Part shown: positions 28,746 through 36,917 of the stretch, in pieces
How positions within the stretch are numbered: the stretch's first letter is position 1
Layout of the letters: the number at the start of each line of letters is the position of its first letter
Source of the DNA: Acinetobacter albensis
GTDB lineage: Bacteria > Pseudomonadota > Gammaproteobacteria > Pseudomonadales > Moraxellaceae
NCBI RefSeq assembly: GCF_900095025.1
Contig: NZ_FMBK01000016.1
Location: 18,702 to 82,701 of the forward strand
Direction of reading: 5' to 3'
DNA: 64,000 nucleotides
Made by a program: the position numbers and the translations under genes
The notes under the pieces: model-generated
Told to the model about the DNA's origin: nothing
The model's input: only the letters and a program-made list of their open reading frames with translations
Database searches by the model: none

Positions 28746-28916
28746 CTCTCTTTTTGCTTTGTCCACTCTCCTTGGCTTTGGAATTACCTCTCGATATTTG
28801 AATAGAAAAATGAGGATTGGGCTGAGTTGACTTGCTATAGGAGGGAACTATGATAAAAGAATATGAATAGCTTGATCTATCTATATTCTGCTTACATTAT
28901 GATGAACTGAATTTTT

Positions 28917-30341
28917 ATGTATAAATCTGAAAAACTTGCGAACAGCCTGAAACTGCTAATTGAAAATGGAACTTGGAAAGCCAATGAAAAATTGCCTTCC
29001 TTACGCCATCAAGCAGAACAATCAGGTTTGAGTTTGATTACTGTCATGAATGCATATCAAGAACTTGAAGCACAGGGACTCATTTATTCAAAAGAGAAGT
29101 CAGGTTATTTTGTCATCGCACAAGAACTTTCAAATAATGAACAAAATCAAAATGTCACACTAAATCCTAAAATTGAAATTAACTCGACTGTATTTCAATA
29201 TTTAAAATCTATCCAATCCGATCATCTCATTCCTTTCGGAACCGCTTTTCCGAATAGCCAATTACTCTACTCACCCAAATTAATTCAGACTTTGGGACAA
29301 CTTGCTCGTCATAGATTGAGCTATGAACAAACCCCTAGCCTACCACCCGGTAATTTTGCTTTACGTAAATTGATTGCTCAACGCTATTGTATGCAAGGAA
29401 TTCAAACGGACCCATCAGACATTGTTATTACCTCGGGTGGATTGGATGCCTTGAACTTGTCCTTACAGGCGATGACAAAAACAGGTGACTATATTTTATT
29501 ACAACAAACGATTTTTTATGGTGCTTGGCAAGCAGCAGAACGTTTAGGTTTGAAAGTGATCACTATTCCGACACATCCCGAACACGGAATTGATCTGAAC
29601 GCCTTTGAACAAGCCATTCAAAAATATCCCATTAAAGTCTGCCTACTCATGCTGAATTGTCATAATCCTATTGGTTTTACAGTCAAGGATGAAATTAAAT
29701 TTCAATTGGCAAAGTTGCTTCATCAGCATGAAATTCATTTGATTGAAGATGATGTTTACGAAGAACTGTATTATGATCAGAAAAAACCTTTATCAATGAA
29801 ATACTTTGATCAGCAAAATTTGGTTCTACATTGCTCTTCCTTCTCTAAAACATTAGGCGCAGGCTTTCGTATTGGTTGGGTCTATGCGGGGAAATTTTCT
29901 GAACATATTCAACATATTCAATTGATGAGTACGCTATCGGTCAATCCATTTATTCAAAATGCATTAGTTGAATATTTATCACACCGCCATTATGAGAAAC
30001 ATTTAAAAAACTTACGCGTGTCTTTACAACGAAATAAAAAACAATTTTATCAATATCTTAAAGAAAATTTACCCATGGGTTGTGAAGTTGAATATTATCC
30101 AGCGGGTTATTTTTTATGGATTGAACTACCCGAATATATCGATAGTACACATATTTATCAGGCATTATTAGATCGAAATATTAGTATTGCACCCAGCATT
30201 TTATTCAATGCAAACTTTGCGAAACAAAATAATTTTTTACGTATCAATTGTTCTTTTGACTTTAATGATCGGATTGAATCAGCTTTATCTCATGTCGTTG
30301 AGTGTATTTATGATGCTATCAATAATAATCATCTTAGATAG
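28917..30341 (+). CDS. MocR-type regulator (GntR winged helix fused to aminotransferase-fold domain)
   Basis: 474 residues: a GntR winged helix-turn-helix (about 1-70, GTWKANEKLPSLRHQAEQSGLSLITVMNAYQELEAQG) joined to a fold-type I PLP domain (about 95-465). The PLP region has the ITSGGLDALNL, NCHNPIGF and SSFSKTLGAGFRIGW motifs, the last containing the Schiff-base lysine. MocR proteins sense PLP or amino compounds (PdxR, GabR, TauR are examples). The target here is not evident: neighbours are an unrecognised gene (divergent) and a small membrane peptide. Palindromes flank the gene on both sides. Confidence 0.9.
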   Translation: MYKSEKLANSLKLLIENGTWKANEKLPSLRHQAEQSGLSLITVMNAYQELEAQGLIYSKEKSGYFVIAQELSNNEQNQNVTLNPKIEINSTVFQYLKSIQSDHLIPFGTAFPNSQLLYSPKLIQTLGQLARHRLSYEQTPSLPPGNFALRKLIAQRYCMQGIQTDPSDIVITSGGLDALNLSLQAMTKTGDYILLQQTIFYGAWQAAERLGLKVITIPTHPEHGIDLNAFEQAIQKYPIKVCLLMLNCHNPIGFTVKDEIKFQLAKLLHQHEIHLIEDDVYEELYYDQKKPLSMKYFDQQNLVLHCSSFSKTLGAGFRIGWVYAGKFSEHIQHIQLMSTLSVNPFIQNALVEYLSHRHYEKHLKNLRVSLQRNKKQFYQYLKENLPMGCEVEYYPAGYFLWIELPEYIDSTHIYQALLDRNISIAPSILFNANFAKQNNFLRINCSFDFNDRIESALSHVVECIYDAINNNHLR

Positions 30342-30421
30342 TCATTTATACTTTTTACCATTTTAAAGTCTTAATTCATTCTCAAAATTTGTATGCATGT
30401 TATTGTATTTGTCCTTACAAC

Positions 30422-30465
30422 TATAACAGATGAATTAAAACACATAAATCTGTTATATTTTTTTA
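30422..30465 (+). terminator. Terminator-like hairpin after the MocR gene, matching the upstream palindrome
   Basis: Arms TATAACAGAT (30422-30431) and ATCTGTTATA (30448-30457) are followed by a run of T residues, so this could terminate the MocR transcript. The sequence TATAACAGATGAA and the CTGTTATATTTT arm are shared with the element at 28701-28745, so it may instead or also be an operator controlling the small ORF at 30544. Confidence 0.5.
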
Positions 30466-30543
30466 ATCATTTTTTGTATCTATATGTTTAAATCTAAACA
30501 TTAGATAATTATTTCATCTTAAAGATACAGTAGAGATTTTTAC

Positions 30544-30654
30544 ATGAAAGCGTTAAAAAGAAAAAATAATGCTCTTTTTGTGTTTTTTATCATCACCATT
30601 TATGCATTTCTTGGCTTTGGTTTAGGCTATATTATTTGGGAATATTTTTTATAA
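30544..30654 (+). CDS. Small single-pass membrane peptide (36 aa)
   Basis: A 36-codon ORF with a basic N-terminus (MKALKRKNN) followed by one strongly hydrophobic helix (ALFVFFIITIYAFLGFGLGYIIW) and a short EYFL tail, the usual make-up of bacterial single-span micro-membrane proteins. The upstream ribosome site is weak (purine-rich AGTAGAGA about 11 bp before the ATG). It lies 200 bp after the MocR gene and 90 bp after the second palindrome. I recognise no family; the hydrophobic pattern is the only support. Confidence 0.42.
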   Translation: MKALKRKNNALFVFFIITIYAFLGFGLGYIIWEYFL

Positions 30655-30897
30655 GAAGGATAGAGAGCAATCAAAGTCAAAGTTTTGATGGACACTCTAC
30701 ATCTTGATATGGCGATAGTCCAAATTTCCTTTTAAATAATCATACCGAGATACTTTAGCGGCAGTCAGATGAATTATGGCCTCCTCTCCCATATCTATAT
30801 ATTACTTGACCACTACGGGAATGCTTTTAAATATAAAGGTGAGTGATTCTCTTGCCTAATTTTAATTTAAAGACATAGTTTAAAGCATTGAAATACT

Positions 30898-30945
30898 CAA
30901 AAATAAAAGCTATCTGCATTAAACACGCAGACAACTTTTATTTTT
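30898..30945. terminator. Probable bidirectional terminator after the third TonB receptor
   Basis: An imperfect stem (AAAAGCTATCTGC against GCAGACAACTTTT) is flanked by A-rich and T-rich tracts on either side. It lies within 60 bp of the stop of the minus-strand receptor at 30960 and could also stop transcription from the left. Confidence 0.6.
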
Positions 30946-30959
30946 AACACACTGTTCAA

Positions 30960-33122
30960 TTAGAAACTCATGCTCCATGCTAATTGTGCGGTACGCGGTG
31001 CGCCGAGGAATAAATAGTCATCCCCAAAGAAACTACCTACATCACGCCAGTATTTTTTATTGAATACATTATCAACGTTGAATCGAACTGTATTCTCATT
31101 ACCATAGGCTCGGAAGTTATAGGCTGCACCTGCATCGAATACGGTATAGCCTGATACTTTTACAGTGCCAGATTTATTGGCGTATTTGCTGCTGCTGTAT
31201 TGCATACCTGCAAGTAAACGTAACCCTTCGACTTGAGGCATTTGGTAAGACACATGGCTAGCAAATCTAACAGTCGGTACATTTTGAGTTTGATGGCCTT
31301 TATAAGCATCTACCTGTATATCTTCCAAACGTGAACGAGTCACAGCCAAAGTCGATGTCATATCTAGATTTTCAGCAACGCGACCTTGCAAGCCCAATTC
31401 CAAACCGAGATTATGCTGTTCACCATCGGTGACATAATAATTGTCTAAGTTGGTATATTGATGGTCTTGTTTTAAATCAAACAAAGCTGCAGTAAACAAT
31501 AGCGTTTGCCACTGCTGTTTAAGCCCTAACTCATATTGGCTTGAATGTCTAGGTGCTAATGTTTCAAAGGCATTACCTGCGATGCCTTTATCCGGATTAC
31601 CATAGGCAGACCACGGTGCTTGACTGCCGTCGCTGATCCCTTTGGCATACGAAGCATACAGATGAGTGTTCTGCCAAGGCTGATACATCAACGCAAGCTG
31701 TGGCAAGAAGCGATTGAAGTCGGTGTCACGAATGCTGTTGCCATCCGCTGCATAGGCACTTTCATTTAAATGTAAAAGCTTACCGCCCAGCAAAACTGAC
31801 CATGCATCATTAAATTCGATTTGATCCAACACGTTGAGGGCTGTTTGTTGACTATCCAATGATTTGTAATGATTACCTAAGGCTTTATCCGTAGGCGTAT
31901 AGGTAACAGGATCATTATCAATATTTCCTGAACCTATCCATTCATTGATTGCATCATACTGAGTATGGCGTTTGTAGGCATGTGACAATTCTAAACTCAG
32001 GTTGTGTTGCCATGCTCCAGTGCTGAATTTTCCGTTTAAACCTGTTTTAAATTGATTGGATAGATAACTGTCATCTGGGCTGCGGAAATCATAAATGTCA
32101 TAGTTACCATCAGTGTAAAAGGTGTATGCAAAGGCTGAATAATCATCTACAACCACACGACTTTGTGAAGCAGACAGATTGCTGCTCCAGTTATCATTGA
32201 TTTGATAGCTATATTTCAGACTCGTATTTAGACTTTCATTGGTGATTGGTTTGCTCCAGCTTTGATAGCCCAGCAAACGATCCCATTCCACTCCTGTCGG
32301 TACAGTTTCACCACCAAGTAGCTGATAACCTGGTACCGAACGCTGTTTTTGATGCTGTGATTCAATATCAAATTCAAGTTTTGAACGATCTGAAATTTTC
32401 CAGTCTAAAGCCAATGAACCAAACAAACGCTTGCCATCGGCATGTTCAACATACGGGTGAATGTCTTCATAAGCTGCATTCACACGATATCCAAACTGTT
32501 GATTGTCTCCAAGCCATCCACCAAGGTCAGTCGCCACACTGCTGCCGCCATGACTGTCTGCTTCAAGGGTTAAAGACTGGACATCTTTGGGGCGTTTGCT
32601 CACGTAGTTCACTACGCCGCCCGGCGTTGACATCCCACTTTGAATCGCACTTATGCCTTTTAGTATTTCAACTTGCTCTTTATTTTCAAGCGCTATATTT
32701 TGCTCACCGCGTAGCAAATTACCGTTTAGTAAATAACTTGATCCCGCATTTAAGCTAAATCCACGCATCACAAAGTTTGCATAGTAACCAATGGGTGCAT
32801 AGCCATCACCAACAGACGCATCATTCTTTACCACATCACTCAATGTTTTCGCATGTTGATCTGCTATCAGTTCAGCAGTAACAGTGTTAATAGATGCAGG
32901 GATTTCAGCAATGTTTTGCTGAATAAAACCTGATAAATTCACTTGTGGTTGATAGTAAGCAGTTTCTGCGGTTTGAGCAGTCACTGTGATTGTGGCAAGC
33001 TGCGCTGTATTATTTTCACCCTCAGCATGTGCCAGTTCTGCACTTAACCCTAAACATGAAAATGAACCAACGGCCAGCAATGCTTTTTGTAAACGAGAAA
33101 ATGAAAATGAATACTTTTTCAC
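30960..33122 (-). CDS. TonB-dependent siderophore receptor without STN domain
   Basis: A 720-residue outer-membrane receptor. The signal peptide ends around AELAHA; a plug domain (about residues 60-170, IPASINTVTAELIADQHAKTLSDVV...GGVVNYVSKRP) and a barrel ending in TAQLAWSMSF follow. There is no N-terminal signalling domain. It lies next to the siderophore ABC importer and reads away from it, so the two may handle the same ferric siderophore across outer and inner membranes. The ligand is not identifiable. The left 310-bp repeat begins 235 bp upstream of its start. Confidence 0.9.
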   Translation of the reverse strand: MKKYSFSFSRLQKALLAVGSFSCLGLSAELAHAEGENNTAQLATITVTAQTAETAYYQPQVNLSGFIQQNIAEIPASINTVTAELIADQHAKTLSDVVKNDASVGDGYAPIGYYANFVMRGFSLNAGSSYLLNGNLLRGEQNIALENKEQVEILKGISAIQSGMSTPGGVVNYVSKRPKDVQSLTLEADSHGGSSVATDLGGWLGDNQQFGYRVNAAYEDIHPYVEHADGKRLFGSLALDWKISDRSKLEFDIESQHQKQRSVPGYQLLGGETVPTGVEWDRLLGYQSWSKPITNESLNTSLKYSYQINDNWSSNLSASQSRVVVDDYSAFAYTFYTDGNYDIYDFRSPDDSYLSNQFKTGLNGKFSTGAWQHNLSLELSHAYKRHTQYDAINEWIGSGNIDNDPVTYTPTDKALGNHYKSLDSQQTALNVLDQIEFNDAWSVLLGGKLLHLNESAYAADGNSIRDTDFNRFLPQLALMYQPWQNTHLYASYAKGISDGSQAPWSAYGNPDKGIAGNAFETLAPRHSSQYELGLKQQWQTLLFTAALFDLKQDHQYTNLDNYYVTDGEQHNLGLELGLQGRVAENLDMTSTLAVTRSRLEDIQVDAYKGHQTQNVPTVRFASHVSYQMPQVEGLRLLAGMQYSSSKYANKSGTVKVSGYTVFDAGAAYNFRAYGNENTVRFNVDNVFNKKYWRDVGSFFGDDYLFLGAPRTAQLAWSMSF

Positions 33123-33468
33123 AGTAACTTCCTAACCCCAAAAGATAATTTTATAGCTTGAATTATGCGAGCATGAGTATTCACAATTTTCTGAGATTGA
33201 ACAAGCATTACTAAAATATATCTCAAAAAATTTGCAGTGAACTTCCCTCTCAAGCTCAAACCAGAAACTAGGTGTTAGCGCTATAGAATTATGTCAATTT
33301 TTAATACAGTAATACGTTAAATTCATTGAGATCAATTTAAGAAAAATCTCTAATTATTTGATCATTTTTCAACCAAAATAAAATTTAATTGATTATTATC
33401 AATTGATTTATGTCTGAATTTATCCCCAATTTCTGCGGATAAGATTAGGGATAATTTTTTATTGATTT

Positions 33469-33486
33469 TGTACGTTAAAGCTTACA
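33469..33486 (+). promoter_or_regulatory. GacA-type upstream activating sequence, left sRNA copy
   Basis: TGTACG-TTAAAG-CTTACA differs by one base (C for A at 33473) from the GacA-binding UAS TGTAAG-N6-CTTACA that precedes rsm genes in pseudomonads. Its centre is about 65 bp before the predicted start, the usual spacing. A -10 box TATTAT follows at 33531-33536 with no recognisable -35, as expected of an activator-dependent promoter. Confidence 0.75.
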
Positions 33487-33542
33487 AGAATTTAGGTATG
33501 TTGCGAGTATACCATTTCGTGTTTATTTCTTATTATAGGGAT

Positions 33543-33665
33543 ATAGAGAACAGGATGTTCCGCCAATAACAATAATAGAATCAGCATAAGGAATATGAGG
33601 TACGACAGGAGTTCTACCTAAGGCATCAAATATGAAAAACCCTGACAGGATGTCAGGGTTTTTTT
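33543..33665 (+). ncRNA. RsmX/Y/Z-like CsrA-sequestering small RNA, left copy
   Basis: The predicted transcript is about 123 nt, close to the length of pseudomonad RsmX/Y/Z RNAs. Hairpin 1 (33548-33560) is GAAC-AGGAT-GTTC. An unpaired AAGGAA follows at 33589-33593. Hairpin 2 (33598-33619) has an AGGTA/TACCT stem with AGGA in the loop. Hairpin 3 is the terminator, with CCCTGAC-AGGAT-GTCAGGG. Thus four GGA motifs occur, three displayed in loops, the known binding signal of CsrA/RsmA dimers. The upstream GacA UAS completes the signature. Start and end are predicted from promoter and terminator positions. Acinetobacter generally encodes GacS/GacA and CsrA; neither lies in this window. Confidence 0.78.
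33635..33665 (+). terminator. Rho-independent terminator of left sRNA
   Basis: A 7-bp GC-rich stem (CCCTGAC/GTCAGGG), extendable by five A-T pairs, encloses an AGGAT loop and ends in seven T residues. It is followed by unique sequence, marking the inner border of the repeat. Confidence 0.92.
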
Positions 33666-33667
33666 AT

Positions 33668-34250
33668 CTCTATATTTCTGAAATCAAGAATAGTTTTATA
33701 CATCCACAATATGAATTAAGGCTGCTGCTGAGCCATTCTGATATCTACATACTCTACTTAAAGCCTCCTTGAGCTGACATGCAATTGCTTCAAATCTCAT
33801 TTGGCTTGGAAACTCTTTGGTGCAAATTTTGACAGCAAGCTTGATATTTCAGCTGAATAAAGCAGAAGATTTTTCTTGTTTAAGCATGATCTTGATGAAT
33901 TCGGCTTTAAATTATGCTCTATAGCTCAGACAAGCATGTTAACTCATCATATCACTCCTTTTGATTAATTCTATCTCTTTTAAAATCTCTGATTTTTTAG
34001 CAAAAATTCACGATAAAAGCACTGCAATAAAAAGAATAAAATATGAGATAAATAATGGAAATTATTCAGCGTAAAGTAGCCATAATCGACAAATAAGTAA
34101 TTATCATTTGTTAATATTTAACAAATAGAAACAATTATCATTTTTCTGAGTTGTAAGATTTATGTTATTTTTACTTTAATTATTTATTAATAAATCACCT
34201 TTTTTATTCACTTTTCTCATGATGTATTCAATATATGAAACAGGTATCAG
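33668..34250. promoter_or_regulatory. Upstream region of the siderophore ABC importer with Fur half-sites
   Basis: 583 bp without a convincing gene. Near its right end two Fur-type half-sites ATTATCA occur at 34100-34106 and 34134-34140, each within an AATTATCATTT context, 145-110 bp before the first permease gene, consistent with iron control. The left part holds a short minus-strand open frame (about 33696-33845) that has no clear start and was not accepted as a gene. Confidence 0.5.
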
Positions 34251-35204
34251 ATGATTAAGTGCCGCTACCTGTTGGCCTTATTATTACCATGTGCGCTAAT
34301 TTCCTTGTTTGTCGGAGTCGGTAATATGACTTGGCAAGGCTTATTAAATGGGCAAATGCAAGACTGGCAAATTTTTTGGACCAGTCGGTTTCCACGTTTA
34401 ATGGCGATTGTTGTAGCAGGCGCAGGATTGAGTGTTTGTGGTCTGATTATGCAAACATTGACGCGTAATCGTTTTGTATCTCCTACTACAGCAGGGCTTT
34501 ATGACTGCGCGCGTCTAGGAGTATTGGTTTCAATTATTCTAATCCCTACAGCATCTATATTTTTAAAAACTGGATTCGCAATTGGAGTGACTCTGCTTGG
34601 TGCATTGGCATTCATGGGAATTTTATCAACATTAAAACATCGAGATACTGTATTTGTTCCATTGGTAGGGATGATTTTTGGCAGTATTATTTCAGCTTTT
34701 ACTACATTTATTGCCTTACAAATGGATTTGCTACAAAGCCTCTCAGGTTGGTTACAAGGTGATTTTTCCACTATTCTCAATGGACAATATGAACTGATTT
34801 ATTTCAGTGTCCCAATACTCGTATTAATTTATATTTTCGCAAACCGATTTTTACTTGCAGGTTTAGGCGAAGATTTTGCTGTTAATCTAGGCTTAAATTA
34901 TAAAAAAACCTTATTCGTTGGCTTAGCTTTAGTATCTGTAATTACAGGTGTAGTCATTATTACTGTGGGAGCAATTCCTTTCCTTGGTCTTATTGTTCCA
35001 AATATTGTCAGCTTATATCTAGGCGATAATTTACGTAAAACCTTACCTCACACGGCTTTGTTAGGGGCCTTATTGGTACTAATGTGTGACATTTTTGGTA
35101 GAGTTGTTATTTATCCTTATGAAATTCCTATTAGCTTAATTATGGGAGTATTGGGTAGCGTAATTTTCCTTGCACTACTGATTAGGAAATATCGCCATGT
35201 CTAA
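34251..35204 (+). CDS. Iron-siderophore ABC transporter permease 1 (FecCD family)
   Basis: A 317-residue FecCD/BtuC-type permease with 8-9 hydrophobic helices. Family signatures include the RFPRLMAIVVAGAGLSVCGLIMQTLTRNRFVSPTTAG segment (about residues 40-76) and GAIPFLGLIVPNIVSLYLGDNLRKTLP (about 240-270), which contacts the ATPase. It is the first of four genes and overlaps the second permease by 8 bp. The order permease-permease-ATPase-binding protein and the sequences resemble CeuBCDE/YclNOPQ importers of catecholate-type ferric siderophores; that is similarity by recollection. Confidence 0.9.
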   Translation: MIKCRYLLALLLPCALISLFVGVGNMTWQGLLNGQMQDWQIFWTSRFPRLMAIVVAGAGLSVCGLIMQTLTRNRFVSPTTAGLYDCARLGVLVSIILIPTASIFLKTGFAIGVTLLGALAFMGILSTLKHRDTVFVPLVGMIFGSIISAFTTFIALQMDLLQSLSGWLQGDFSTILNGQYELIYFSVPILVLIYIFANRFLLAGLGEDFAVNLGLNYKKTLFVGLALVSVITGVVIITVGAIPFLGLIVPNIVSLYLGDNLRKTLPHTALLGALLVLMCDIFGRVVIYPYEIPISLIMGVLGSVIFLALLIRKYRHV

Positions 35205-36159
35205 TCAACTTAAGTTAATGCTTCTCGTACTTTTAATTTTTATCAGTACCGCCGTATATTTATTTTGGGACATGGGTGAAGCTTGGCAATATGCTTTATC
35301 TCTTCGGTTGAAAACGGTTTTGGGGATACTCGTTACAGGTGTAGCTGTCGGTATTTCTACCCTCATCTTTCATACTATTGTAAATAATCGCGTGGTTACT
35401 CCTCAAACATTAGGTTTGGATAAACTTTATGATTTATCCAAAACCCTGATTATCTATATCTTTGGTGCCAGTACCTTACTTTCGTTAAATATAGTAGCCG
35501 ACTATTTTATTAGTCTGTTTCTCATGCTGATTTTTGCTTTAATGTTATATCGTTTTATCTTTCGTAAAGTTGCCGATCAAAATATTTATTTTCTCTTATT
35601 AATCGGCCTTATTTGTGCAACTTTATTTGATAGCATGACCACATTTTTTCAAGTTTTACTTGATCCCGATGAATTCCAAGTTGCAGCTTATGCGGGTTTT
35701 GCAAGTTTTAATTTTGTCAAAATAGAACCTTTAATTCTTGCGACTTTGACTATATGTCCTATTTTAATGTATTGCCTTTCTAAACTTCATATTTTTGATG
35801 TGATGGCATTAGGTCGAGATCATGCTCTGAATTTAGGAATGAACTATGACAAAACCAGTCGTACCTTTTTAATTTTAGTCGTATTGGCTTTAGCTTCGGC
35901 GACCGCATTGGCAGGCCCGATGATGTTTCTCGGCTTATTGGTGTTGAATATTAGTTTAGAAATTTTTAAAACACATCAACATAAAGTTTTATTGCCTGGC
36001 ATTATTTTAGTTTCAATCGCATCACTTTTAATTGGTCAATCGATTGTTCTCCATGTTCTTAATCTTAAAACCACTTTGAGTGTCATCATTAACTTTGTTG
36101 GCGGCATTTATTTCTTCTGGATTCTACTGAAGGAGAATAAAAAATGGCAATTGTCTTAG
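35197..36159 (+). CDS. Iron-siderophore ABC transporter permease 2 (FecCD family)
   Basis: A 320-residue multi-helix permease, partner of the preceding gene. It has RLKTVLGILVTGVAVGISTLIFHTIVNNRVVTPQTLGLD near the N-terminus and AGPMMFLGLLVLNISLEIFKTHQHKVLLPG near residue 240, the coupling-helix region. It begins 8 bp before the previous stop and ends 16 bp inside the ATPase gene, so the genes are translationally coupled. It forms the membrane channel as a heterodimer. Confidence 0.9.
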   Translation: MSNQLKLMLLVLLIFISTAVYLFWDMGEAWQYALSLRLKTVLGILVTGVAVGISTLIFHTIVNNRVVTPQTLGLDKLYDLSKTLIIYIFGASTLLSLNIVADYFISLFLMLIFALMLYRFIFRKVADQNIYFLLLIGLICATLFDSMTTFFQVLLDPDEFQVAAYAGFASFNFVKIEPLILATLTICPILMYCLSKLHIFDVMALGRDHALNLGMNYDKTSRTFLILVVLALASATALAGPMMFLGLLVLNISLEIFKTHQHKVLLPGIILVSIASLLIGQSIVLHVLNLKTTLSVIINFVGGIYFFWILLKENKKWQLS

Positions 36160-36908
36160 AAAATATTGATAAATCTTATCATGGTACTAAGGTGGTCGAT
36201 CAGGTGTCCTTAGAAATTGCTAAAGGTCAATTTACTGCATTTATTGGCCCAAATGGCGCAGGCAAAAGTACAGTTCTCGGCATTATGAGCCGTTTACTCT
36301 CTGCCGATTCAGGTACTGTTTATTTAGACGGTCAAAATCTTTATAAAATGAATCATGCCGATGTGGCTAAAAAAATGGCGATTTTAAAACAGGCAAATCA
36401 TACAGAACTCCGCTTATCGATAGAAGACTTGGTTGCATTTGGACGATTCCCCTATTCTCAAGGACGTTTAACTGAGCAAGACCATCGCGTCATTAATCAA
36501 GCGATTGGCTATATGGATTTAGAAGAAATGCGAACCAAGCAGTTGAGTGAACTCTCAGGAGGGCAACGACAGCGTGCTTATATTGCAATGGTATTGGCAC
36601 AAGACACAGATTACATTCTTTTAGATGAACCACTCAATAACCTAGACATGAAACATTCAGCGCAAATTATGCGTGTATTGAAAGATCTTAGTCTAAATCA
36701 TGGAAAATCTATCATTGTGGTCATTCATGATATTAATTTTGCTTCAGTTTATGCTGACCAAATTATTGCAATGAAAAATGGTGCTCTTGCTTACCAAGGT
36801 TCGCCAAAACAAATTATGCATGAAGATATTTTAGAAGATATTTTTGATTTTCATATTCCCATTCAAGACATTCAACAACACAAATTAGGCTTATTTTTTA
36901 TTAGTTAG
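36144..36908 (+). CDS. Iron-siderophore ABC transporter ATPase
   Basis: A 254-residue ABC ATPase with Walker A GPNGAGKST (about residues 35-43), signature LSGGQRQRAYIAM, Walker B YILLDEPLNNLD and the switch histidine in VVIHDINFA. A good ribosome site (AAGGAG) inside the preceding gene supports the ATG at 36144. It belongs to the FepC/CeuD/YclP group by context and powers import of the ferric siderophore into the cytoplasm. Confidence 0.93.
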   Translation: MAIVLENIDKSYHGTKVVDQVSLEIAKGQFTAFIGPNGAGKSTVLGIMSRLLSADSGTVYLDGQNLYKMNHADVAKKMAILKQANHTELRLSIEDLVAFGRFPYSQGRLTEQDHRVINQAIGYMDLEEMRTKQLSELSGGQRQRAYIAMVLAQDTDYILLDEPLNNLDMKHSAQIMRVLKDLSLNHGKSIIVVIHDINFASVYADQIIAMKNGALAYQGSPKQIMHEDILEDIFDFHIPIQDIQQHKLGLFFIS

Positions 36909-36917
36909 GAGATTGTT

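Larger units (their letters stand above)
33358..33667 (+). repeat. 310-bp inverted repeat, left copy (complete sRNA gene unit)
   Basis: Pairs with 39458-39767 in opposite orientation over exactly 310 bp with no gap and ten mismatches (copy-1 positions 33375, 33386, 33433, 33436, 33445, 33473, 33496, 33506, 33534, 33541). From 33542 to 33667 the copies are identical. The unit holds, in order, an AT-rich inverted repeat (AATTGAT-TATT-ATCAATT, 33387-33404), a GacA-type UAS, a -10 box, a predicted sRNA and its terminator. No transposase or terminal repeats typical of an IS are present. Confidence 0.97.

Noticed and set aside
33543..33665. Interpretation of the sRNA as a Fur-repressed RyhB/PrrF-type RNA
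   Set aside because: The Fur-like element is about 150 bp before the predicted start, not over the promoter. The GacA UAS at -65 and the GGA loops fit the Rsm class better.
33696..33845. Minus-strand open frame of about 50 codons between the left repeat and the importer operon
   Set aside because: There is no start with a ribosome site, a stop lies just upstream, and no family was recognised.
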